Below, piece by piece: positions 16,617 to 22,423 of a DNA stretch of 46,801 bases. The notes under the pieces were generated by a model. The model ran no database searches, was not told the origin of the DNA, and worked only from the letters and a program-made list of their open reading frames with translations. Every line of letters begins with the position of its first letter. The stretch's first letter is position 1. Position numbers and translations under genes: made by a program. Source of the DNA: an uncultured Clostridia bacterium (GTDB lineage Bacteria; Bacillota; Clostridia; Christensenellales; CAG-917); assembly GCA_944349635.1 (NCBI GenBank), contig CALVNH010000008.1, forward strand, positions 1-46,801. The letters run 5' to 3'.

Positions 16617-16668
16617 GCCCTTTCGAGTATTGGCGGTGCAACTCCGCCGAAGGGCGCAAGGAGAGCAT

Positions 16669-17169
16669 ATGAAACCTTTTAACGACGAAATTATGACATA
16701 CGACCTGAACGAGCACAAATATTACCTCACATCGAACGGAGTGAACAAAGCCATCGGGGTAAATCTCGACCTCGCTTTGAACAGCGGATTGAGCGGCAAT
16801 CCGTTTGCGGTCAGAAACTTCCTCGAAAACGTCACGGAAACGGTGTACGAGTACATATACGAGGACAGCAGCTCCGAGGCGTATCTCGAATATCTGCTTG
16901 CGACATACGCGCCGCTCCGCGATGTAGTGCGAAGAATGCTGCTTGCGCAGGTTAAGTACGCCATTATGAACAACTTTGTGGACGAATTTTCGGGCGTCAA
17001 CATAGCAAAAGGCTCGGCAATGGACGGACGTGTGCTCCGTTCGGCGGTGCGCGTTGCGCCGCAGGTGGACAGGCTTTGCAGACAGAACGTGCCCGGGATG
17101 AACTTTTGCCTGAAAACGATAACGGAACTGCCGTTGCTTCCGTCGTGGCTTTACAGGCAGGGATATTGA
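16669..17169 (+). CDS. Putative head-tail connector/adaptor protein
   Basis: 166 residues; the ATG at 16669 follows AAGGAGAG. An N-terminal short strand pair (IMTYDLNEHKYYLTSNGVNKAIGVNL) precedes a helical bundle (NFLENVTETVYEYIYED ... LEYLLATYAPLRDVVRRMLLAQVKYAIMNN). The helical bundle plus position right after the capsid gene fit a gp6/gp15-type adaptor that docks on the portal. The terminator upstream implies read-through or a weak promoter. The call rests mainly on position. Confidence 0.65.
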   Translation: MKPFNDEIMTYDLNEHKYYLTSNGVNKAIGVNLDLALNSGLSGNPFAVRNFLENVTETVYEYIYEDSSSEAYLEYLLATYAPLRDVVRRMLLAQVKYAIMNNFVDEFSGVNIAKGSAMDGRVLRSAVRVAPQVDRLCRQNVPGMNFCLKTITELPLLPSWLYRQGY

Positions 17170-17179
17170 GGAGGAGAGT

Positions 17180-17551
17180 ATGGGGGTTGATATTTACGGA
17201 AAACTCACCAACAACTCGGCGGCTGTATTCCCCGCGAAATGGTATCCGACGCGCGGTGACCGTGAAAAGTATGTGGACGTCAGGGTGGAGCTTGTTGGCA
17301 CGATAGACCGCAGGACGGGCTATCCGATACAAAATCTGCGCGCCTCGACGAAAGGCACGGCGGTGCGGCTGGCACAGTCCCTGCCCGTTGAGGAAAAGCA
17401 GGAGATGTCCTTTCTCGGCTTCTGGTGGATTATTGACGAGGTACGCTACGACCTCAGCGCAGTCAATCCGCAGGCGGCTGCGTTCGGAGACCCGATGAAG
17501 AACGCGGTGGTGGAAGTCACGCTCATAGGCAGCGGACGGAAAGCGGAATAG
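17180..17551 (+). CDS. Putative head-closure/neck protein
   Basis: 123 residues, GGAGGAGAG upstream. Mostly beta strand (AVFPAKWYPTRGDREKYVDVRVELVGTIDRRTGYP ... MSFLGFWWIIDEVRYDLS ... NAVVEVTLIGS). A small beta-rich protein after the adaptor is where head-closure proteins lie in siphophages. No sequence family is recognised, so the role is positional. Confidence 0.5.
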   Translation: MGVDIYGKLTNNSAAVFPAKWYPTRGDREKYVDVRVELVGTIDRRTGYPIQNLRASTKGTAVRLAQSLPVEEKQEMSFLGFWWIIDEVRYDLSAVNPQAAAFGDPMKNAVVEVTLIGSGRKAE

Positions 17552-17560
17552 GAGCTGCTT

Positions 17561-18142
17561 ATGGACGTAGGGTTTCTTTTCGGGTGGGCGAAGGAGCAGG
17601 GTGTCAAAGTGCCGCAGAAGTCGGACGGAAGCGCAAACATAAACGAGTTGTTTGCGATGTACGACGAATGGAAAAAGAAAGGCGGAGAAAGTAAATCGGA
17701 AAGTGCAAGTGATAGTTCAGCCAATGACCAACAGAACAGTGCGGAAGAAACTCCCGAACCGCATAATGTAAGTGCATTATTAGGTGAGGAATTCAAAGGC
17801 GTAAAAGGACAAGATGCCGTCAACAAATTGCTCAAAGAAAAGCAAGGGCATGTTAAAGGCGCATTTCATCGCGAAGATATAGGGGATATAGACCTCATCT
17901 GGGGCGATGATACATGCGGTTTGCAACATATACTCAAACGTCGCGAAGAGCAAGGAATAAATGCGCAGGAATTTGTAAAAGACCTTGCGGAAGTGGTGGA
18001 GAAAGGCTCTTATCGTAAACAGAATAAGAGAGGAAATTACGAATTGCTTTACAACGGCAAAATGGCAATAGTTTCTCCCGAATTGCAAGGCAACAAAATG
18101 ACTTTTCTTGTAACGGCATTTAAGACAACAATAAAGAAATAA
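17561..18142 (+). CDS. Protein with PBECR-type (barnase/EndoU/ColicinE5-D/RelE-like) nuclease domain
   Basis: 193 residues. Residues 1-43 look like the surrounding phage genes in base composition. Residues 44-70 are a Ser/Asn/Glu-rich linker. From about residue 75 the DNA turns A/T-rich and encodes a compact domain: GHVKGAFHREDIGDIDLIWGDD (96-117), LQHILKRREEQG (121-132), FVKDLAEVVEKG and GNYELLYNGKMAIVSPE. This matches the phage-borne barnase-EndoU-colicin-RelE (PBECR) fold family, metal-free RNases found in polymorphic toxins and in phage head genes. His97/His103/His123 and basic residues could act in catalysis. It may ride in the virion or act as a moron toxin. No obvious immunity gene is adjacent. 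Confidence 0.72.
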   Translation: MDVGFLFGWAKEQGVKVPQKSDGSANINELFAMYDEWKKKGGESKSESASDSSANDQQNSAEETPEPHNVSALLGEEFKGVKGQDAVNKLLKEKQGHVKGAFHREDIGDIDLIWGDDTCGLQHILKRREEQGINAQEFVKDLAEVVEKGSYRKQNKRGNYELLYNGKMAIVSPELQGNKMTFLVTAFKTTIKK

Positions 18143-18167
18143 AGCGCCCCATTTACAGGAGCGCTTT
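18141..18167 (+). terminator. Weak terminator-like inverted repeat
   Basis: AAAGCGC (18141-18147) pairs with GCGCTTT (18161-18167) right at the stop of the nuclease gene. Only three T follow, so termination is likely to be partial. Confidence 0.4.
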
Positions 18168-18241
18168 GTGTAGCCTTTGGATGGACGCCGGTCTCAAAAG
18201 AGATGTCCCATCATTCGAAGACAGCGGTGGCGAGTTTTCTG

Positions 18242-18270
18242 TTGTCAAAGACCTTACACCTTTATTATAT
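18242..18270 (+). promoter_or_regulatory. Candidate sigma-70 promoter inside the structural operon
   Basis: TTGTCA (18242-18247), 17-base spacer, TTATAT (18265-18270). It lies in an A/T-rich 180-base gap after the nuclease gene and 55 bases before a small membrane-protein gene. Confidence 0.55.
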
Positions 18271-18325
18271 GCAAAACGCGCAAAAAGTCAAGCTGCTTAT
18301 GCAAAAAGCGTAGACGGAGGAGAAT

Positions 18326-18478
18326 ATGACAACAATAAACATCATCGGCGTGGTGATGCTCATCGGAAGCGTGCTGGGATACGGCGCGCTTTTTCTTTGG
18401 GTGCTCACGGCGGACAAACGCAAAGCGCGGAAGGAGGGGAAGCAATGGAACAATCGCAATTCATCGCGCTCACGATGA
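18326..18478 (+). CDS. 50-aa single-TM membrane protein
   Basis: ATG at 18326 with GGAGGAG at 18317. One hydrophobic segment (residues 5-28, INIIGVVMLIGSVLGYGALF) is followed by a strongly basic tail (DKRKARKEGKQ), giving a tail-inside orientation. It overlaps the next gene by 34 bases in another frame. Small one-TM proteins can be holins, exclusion proteins or toxins; nothing here decides. Its place between a nuclease-domain gene with its own promoter and a tail gene is unusual. Confidence 0.5.
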   Translation: MTTINIIGVVMLIGSVLGYGALFLWVLTADKRKARKEGKQWNNRNSSRSR

Positions 18479-18747
18479 ACGCATTTCAACTCTTCCGCAC
18501 CATAGTGCCGATAGAAACCGGCAACATGCGATACAACGCGACGAACTATATGAATATGGGCGGGTTGTCGTGTCAAATCAAGGTGGACGCAAACATCGCG
18601 CCCTATGCGGTGTACACAAACGCGCCGTGGCGTTCTCCGCGATGGCACGGAAAAAAGAACCCGAACGAAGGTTGGGTAGAGGGCGGAGTGGAACTCATCG
18701 CGATGTATCTGGCACAATCCCTCGGCGGACGGGTGATAAAGGAGTGA
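18445..18747 (+). CDS. HK97-gp10-like tail completion/minor structural protein
   Basis: 100 residues from the ATG at 18445, which follows AAGGAGGGG; the longer in-frame opening from 18166 would cross the promoter gap and is rejected. The sequence (FRTIVPIETGNMRYNATNYMNMGG ... VDANIAPYAVYTNAPW ... EGWVEGGVELIAMYLAQ) has the PIETGNLR-x-ATAPYAxxxE-like layout of HK97 gp10/tail completion proteins. These close the tail tube top or join head and tail. Position agrees. Confidence 0.68.
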   Translation: MEQSQFIALTMNAFQLFRTIVPIETGNMRYNATNYMNMGGLSCQIKVDANIAPYAVYTNAPWRSPRWHGKKNPNEGWVEGGVELIAMYLAQSLGGRVIKE

Positions 18748-18750
18748 AAT

Positions 18751-19629
18751 ATGATAAGCACGACACAGATAGCAAACGAAATCGAAAGCAGATTTAACGA
18801 GATAGCGGCGGGTGCGAACCTGCCGTTTGTCTTTCGGATATACGCCAACATCGGGGAGTACAAGGCGGCAGAGGAAGACCCGACAAGAAAGAAATTGCCC
18901 ACGCCTGTCGTGAACGGCGTACTCATTGCGTTTCCTGCGCAGATTGTCCCGTTGCAGGGGGTGAAGAGTTTCGCGATGCAACAACTGCTCACGGTGTACG
19001 CACCCGTGAAGCCGAACGCCGAAGTGAACGGCGTCGGCATAGAAGAGGTGATGACCGTTGTGAACGCGTTCGCGGAGAGCAGCGCAGGGCTTGCAGGGGC
19101 GATGTCAGACGGCGAGAACAACTATGCGTACGTGCTTGCACCTCAGCTCCCATCTGTGGGAAGTGAAGGGTGGGAACTCGGCTTTGCCGCTATCCCCGTG
19201 AGTGTGTCCCTTGCGTGGCAGTTCATCGAGGGCGGCGTCGTGGGGAACAACGTCAAAATCACGGTGGGCGGTCAGGAAGCCGTGCTCCTTGAAGGCGGAT
19301 TTTCCCGCACGCGCATAGCGGACACCAACCCACGCGAGGGGAGTGAAGAGATGACGACAGTCATCGGACAGCAGGGGCTGACGCTCCGTGTGCTCGTGCC
19401 GTACATCAGCGGCGGCGTGGGGCAGCAGCTCGTCACCGACACGCTCACGGGCGCATTGGACAAGACCTATGCCGTGACCTACTCGGACGGCGTGGCTTTC
19501 ACGGACAGCGCGCCTTTTGCGGCGAAGATGGTGGCGACAAACATTGCGTTCAGTTTCAACCCCGGCACGACGTGCTCGGTGGAAGCGACGTTCGTGCTTG
19601 CAGACGGGGAGGTGTACGGAAATGCCTGA
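18751..19629 (+). CDS. Tail protein, possible terminator-tube fusion
   Basis: 292 residues, three bases after the previous stop. Residues 1-155 (helix, IGEYKAAEEDPTRKKL, then repeated beta strands) resemble a tail terminator or minor tail protein. Residues 165-292 (NNVKITVGGQEAVLLEGGFSRTRIADTNP ... DGVAFTDSAPFAAKMVATNIAFSFNPGTTCSVEATFVLADG) read like a tail-tube-type beta barrel. A single gene covering both jobs would be unusual but fits the very compact tail region. Domain identity is inference from strand pattern and position. Confidence 0.5.
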   Translation: MISTTQIANEIESRFNEIAAGANLPFVFRIYANIGEYKAAEEDPTRKKLPTPVVNGVLIAFPAQIVPLQGVKSFAMQQLLTVYAPVKPNAEVNGVGIEEVMTVVNAFAESSAGLAGAMSDGENNYAYVLAPQLPSVGSEGWELGFAAIPVSVSLAWQFIEGGVVGNNVKITVGGQEAVLLEGGFSRTRIADTNPREGSEEMTTVIGQQGLTLRVLVPYISGGVGQQLVTDTLTGALDKTYAVTYSDGVAFTDSAPFAAKMVATNIAFSFNPGTTCSVEATFVLADGEVYGNA

Positions 19630-20149
19630 CGTATCGTACGAAATCATCATAAGGGAAGTGAGCGGCGGCGGAACAGGCAGCGGTGCGCCTTCGGGCGGAG
19701 GCGGCACTCCTGCGCCGTCTGACAGCGGGGGGAGCGGCAAAGGCACTCCGTCCAACACGGGGTGGCTCAACGACATCTACGGCGCGTACAAGACCATCAA
19801 GGGCTTTGCGCCAATCGCAGCGGCGACAAGCGTGGCGAAGAACATCTTTCAATGGCAGATAGGGCTCGTGGGAAGAAATATGGGCAACTCGCTCGTGCAG
19901 GAGAAGATAAACTACGGAATGCAGCTTGCGGGTCAGATAGGCTCGTCCGTGGGGATGTTCGGTCTGGGCGCGGCTCTCGGCAACCCGCTCATGAAGATAG
20001 CCGGCGTGACCAGCGGCATCAACACGCTTATCAACTACGCCCAGCAGAGAGAGCAGTTCAACTATGAGCGGAATATGGAGAACGTGTCCCGCGCTTTGCT
20101 GATGGAGCGAGCGGGTCCGTCTTTCAACAGAAGTAGGAACGATTTGTAG
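19622..20149 (+). CDS. Short Gly-rich, hydrophobic tail protein (tape-measure position)
   Basis: 175 residues from the ATG at 19622 (GGGGAGG upstream), overlapping the previous gene by eight bases. Residues 1-22 are a beta pair, 23-52 a Gly/Ser/Pro linker, and 55-150 alternate hydrophobic and glycine-rich helices (TIKGFAPIAAATSVAKNIF ... IGSSVGMFGLGAALGNPLMKIAGV). It occupies the slot of the tape-measure protein but is many times shorter. If it measures the tail, the tail must be very short; it may instead be a membrane-penetrating or ejection protein. Confidence 0.55.
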   Translation: MPDVSYEIIIREVSGGGTGSGAPSGGGGTPAPSDSGGSGKGTPSNTGWLNDIYGAYKTIKGFAPIAAATSVAKNIFQWQIGLVGRNMGNSLVQEKINYGMQLAGQIGSSVGMFGLGAALGNPLMKIAGVTSGINTLINYAQQREQFNYERNMENVSRALLMERAGPSFNRSRNDL

Positions 20150-20160
20150 GAGGAAAGGCT

Positions 20161-20448
20161 ATGTTCAGTTACAAGACAGAGATAATGGAAAACGGAGCGT
20201 GGACGGCTCTCAAAGGCTGGGTGATGCCGTTCTCGGACGGTGCGAGCCTTGACGAGGGATTGGACAGCGGCAAGCTCAATCTCTCAATGTGCGAGCGTAG
20301 GGACGCGCTCAGACCGTTCACGAGAGTGCGTATAAGCGTGTATGAAGGGGAGAGCGCAAGCGGCACGCCCGTGGAAATCATCGAGCGCGTGGTGATAAGC
20401 GACGTTGTAAAAATGCGCAGAGTTGGGACAGATAGCCTATGGGCATAA
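20161..20448 (+). CDS. N-terminal fragment of a split tail/baseplate protein
   Basis: 95 residues, TAGGAGGAAAG upstream. It starts as intact phage tail proteins do (MFSYKTEIMENGAWTALKGWVMPFSDGASLDEGLDSGKLNLSM) and stops abruptly after VVKMRRVGTDSLWA. In related proteins this position runs on into a DHNIxLIExTKxLE segment. That segment is found at the start of the gene at 22424. About 2 kb of A/T-rich cargo separates the halves. It may still work as a separate chain or be a remnant. Confidence 0.75.
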   Translation: MFSYKTEIMENGAWTALKGWVMPFSDGASLDEGLDSGKLNLSMCERRDALRPFTRVRISVYEGESASGTPVEIIERVVISDVVKMRRVGTDSLWA

Positions 20449-20455
20449 ATGCTTT

Positions 20456-20490
20456 ACATTTTAATGTGAAGAAGAGAATAATTTCACATT
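20456..20490 (+). promoter_or_regulatory. Overlapping palindromes, candidate operator
   Basis: ACATT-TT-AATGT (20456-20467) shares its right arm with a second palindrome, AATGTGAA (20463-20470) / TTCACATT (20483-20490). Three ACATT half-sites thus lie just upstream of a -35 box at 20495, a typical layout for a repressor or activator. Confidence 0.6.
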
Positions 20491-20494
20491 GTAA

Positions 20495-20523
20495 TTGACT
20501 TGGATGGACTGATGATTTAAAAT
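20495..20523 (+). promoter_or_regulatory. Sigma-70-type promoter of the protease gene
   Basis: TTGACT (20495-20500), 17-base spacer, TAAAAT (20518-20523), 38 bases before the protease ATG. The cargo therefore need not depend on phage late transcription. Confidence 0.7.
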
Positions 20524-20560
20524 CAAATGGCCAAAATAGTATAGAAAAGAGGGCGGTTAT

Positions 20561-21493
20561 ATGCCAAATTGGAGCGAGATATTGCAAGAGGTTCAGCGCA
20601 ATCCTTCTGGGGTTGACCAAATACGCAGAGGATATCTTAAGCGATTGTCTGATATCACCGGACGTAATACTATTGCGTACTATTCTGGTTTTCTACAGAA
20701 GGCTAACATCGATGCTTCAATATCTGATATTGATAAAAACGGCTTTATGACTGTGATAAACAAATTAGATAGAGACAAAGGGCTTGATATTATTTTACAT
20801 ACCCCTGGAGGTGATTTGGCGGCAACCGAATCAATTGTTGAATATTTGTATCAAATATTTGGGAATAATATAAGAGCCATAGTCCCTCAACTTGCAATGT
20901 CAGCAGGGACAATGATAGCATGCTCTTGTAAAAGTATTGTGTTGGGAAAACATTCAAGTATTGGACCTATAGACCCGCAATTTAGAGGATTGCCGGCATC
21001 AGGCGTTATAGAGGAATTTGAGATGGCAAAGCAAGAAATAGCAAACAATCCCTCTAGTATTCCTTTGTGGCAAGTTATAATAAGCAAATATCATCCTACT
21101 TTTTTAGGTGAGTGTGAGAAGGCAATAGAGTGGTCAAAAGAAATAGTAACCAATTGGTTGCAACGTAATATGTTGCGAAACGACAAATATAGAGCAAAAC
21201 ATGCAAAAAAGATAGTTGAATTATTAAGCGACCATAATGCAACAAAAACACACGCACGACATATAGGAGTAAATGATTGTATAAAATATGGATTAACTGT
21301 TGAGAAGTTAGAAGAAGATGCAAATTTTCAAGATGCGGTATTAAGTGTCCATCATGTTTATATGATAACATTTGCTATGACCAACGCAATTAAAATTATT
21401 GAAAATCAAAACAGCGTAGCTATGATTATAACTGCTAATACTCCGCAAATTCCGCAGCAAGTTATGATGCCTCAGCAAAGGATGCCTTTTTAA
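20561..21493 (+). CDS. Clp-fold serine protease (SDH/SppA-like), prophage cargo
   Basis: 310 residues, GAGGGCGG before the ATG. The Clp/crotonase protease fold is clear: DIILHTPGGDLAATESIVEYLY (76-97) forms the oxyanion side. AMSAGTMIA holds the probable nucleophile Ser114. LGKHSSIGPIDPQFRG holds His131 and Asp138. The order matches the serine dehydrogenase proteinase group related to SppA and ClpP. No signal peptide or membrane segment is seen, so it acts in the cytoplasm. The C-terminus ends in a Gln/Pro/Met-rich tail (IPQQVMMPQQRMPF). It is A/T-rich compared with flanking phage genes and has its own promoter. Substrate unknown. Confidence 0.85.
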   Translation: MPNWSEILQEVQRNPSGVDQIRRGYLKRLSDITGRNTIAYYSGFLQKANIDASISDIDKNGFMTVINKLDRDKGLDIILHTPGGDLAATESIVEYLYQIFGNNIRAIVPQLAMSAGTMIACSCKSIVLGKHSSIGPIDPQFRGLPASGVIEEFEMAKQEIANNPSSIPLWQVIISKYHPTFLGECEKAIEWSKEIVTNWLQRNMLRNDKYRAKHAKKIVELLSDHNATKTHARHIGVNDCIKYGLTVEKLEEDANFQDAVLSVHHVYMITFAMTNAIKIIENQNSVAMIITANTPQIPQQVMMPQQRMPF

Positions 21494-21529
21494 GCTGGCA
21501 GGAATATGTTAAAGTAGGGAGGATGAAAT

Positions 21530-21745
21530 ATGACAGAGCAAAATAAGAAGCGTAAAGAATATTCTGATACTCCTGCAATTAGTGATGAAATCCTTGATTT
21601 TTATAAACAATTGGGGATTGATATATCAGCAATTGATGGGACACAACAGTATTATGATACGCATACTCCATATAAAAAATGTGGAATAACCCAAAATGTT
21701 CCATTTACAATAGGGAATTCAACAACAGTTATTTTAGACCCCTAA
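21530..21745 (+). CDS. 71-aa hypothetical protein downstream of the protease
   Basis: ATG at 21530 with GGGAGG upstream, 36 bases after the protease stop, so probably co-transcribed. The product is hydrophilic, with a basic start (QNKKRKEY), an acidic helix (ISDEILDFYKQLGIDISAID) and a strand-rich end (ITQNVPFTIGNSTTVILDP). No family recognised. It could be a substrate, adaptor or inhibitor of the protease; this is only inferred from pairing. Confidence 0.6.
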   Translation: MTEQNKKRKEYSDTPAISDEILDFYKQLGIDISAIDGTQQYYDTHTPYKKCGITQNVPFTIGNSTTVILDP

Positions 21746-21772
21746 TGAGTTTTGGTATGGCATAGGGAAAAG

Positions 21773-21799
21773 AAAGGACGCTATTCGGCGTCCTTTTCC
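21773..21799. terminator. Bidirectional intrinsic terminator
   Basis: Perfect 9-bp stem AAAGGACGC (21773-21781) and GCGTCCTTT (21788-21796), loop of six, with T-rich flanks on both strands. It lies between the convergent 71-aa gene and the minus-strand membrane gene, whose stop is inside the stem. Confidence 0.88.
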
Positions 21800-22374
21800 T
21801 TTGTCAGCTCCGCGACCTGTCGTTCCAGTTCCGCTATGCGCTCGGACTTGGTAGGCTTGTGCTCGCGGGGAGAACGGTTCGCAATACGGGGTTGCAGCCG
21901 CGTAGTGTAAAGCCAAATAAATGCCATGAAGAGCAGACAAGCGTAAATAATCGCCATTATAAACACCCCTGCATTAGGAGGCACATCAGACTTTGCCCAT
22001 TCTGACACCATATAAATTGTGCCAAAGAATATTGCTGAAAACGGTATCAAGCTAGAAAGGAAATAAAAGGGATGCTTTTTTGCAAGTAATATAGCAATGA
22101 TTTGGTTAACCCACAAGATGAGATAAACGAATAATATCGCAAAAAGATAGAGTTGATACTCACTTAAACTCTCATTGGGAATGTCGTTGTTATCTGAAAT
22201 AAGAGAGCATAAGTTAACCAAAATCTTAAAAGCACTACTTTCAAACTGCTCATACCCAACCCAATATTCGTTTGGGGAAACGTAGGGGATAAAAAGCATT
22301 GCTAAAAACAACACGAGAAGCACTAATGAAATGTATAAAGAGCGTTTAGTAATTAACGTGCTAAGAGTGTTCAT
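21781..22374 (-). CDS. Four-TM membrane protein with C-terminal coiled coil, prophage cargo
   Basis: 197 residues. On the minus strand GGGAGG stands eight bases before the ATG (complement of 22372-22374), so this start is preferred over the GTG at 22383. Predicted membrane segments are about 13-32, 73-98, 103-125 and 136-158. The tail (SERIAELERQVAELTKEK, 177-194) is a short coiled coil. The TM part is A/T-rich, while the tail region is G/C-rich, suggesting a joined origin. It is the only minus-strand gene in the prophage section and converges on the protease genes. Membrane exclusion or sensing is possible; no family is known. Confidence 0.8.
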   Translation of the reverse strand: MNTLSTLITKRSLYISLVLLVLFLAMLFIPYVSPNEYWVGYEQFESSAFKILVNLCSLISDNNDIPNESLSEYQLYLFAILFVYLILWVNQIIAILLAKKHPFYFLSSLIPFSAIFFGTIYMVSEWAKSDVPPNAGVFIMAIIYACLLFMAFIWLYTTRLQPRIANRSPREHKPTKSERIAELERQVAELTKEKDAE

Positions 22375-22423
22375 AGGGTGCACCTCCCAAAAAATTTTAA
22401 CTTAAAAAAGGAGCAAAAGCAAT

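Noticed and set aside
14976-16718. 580-codon minus-strand frame across the major capsid gene
   Set aside because: Antisense shadow of the capsid gene, rich in Arg/Val/His runs, without a ribosome site. The same holds for long minus frames at 37593-39254, 43496-45181 and 44916-46379.
20449-22423. Group I or II intron splitting the tail gene
   Set aside because: No GUGYG start or recognisable domain V, no reverse transcriptase or homing endonuclease, and the second half has its own ribosome site and start codon.
20449-22423. Insertion sequence or transposon
   Set aside because: No transposase and no terminal inverted repeats or target duplication seen at the junctions; the A/T-rich tract also extends into the tail gene, which fits homologous recombination better.
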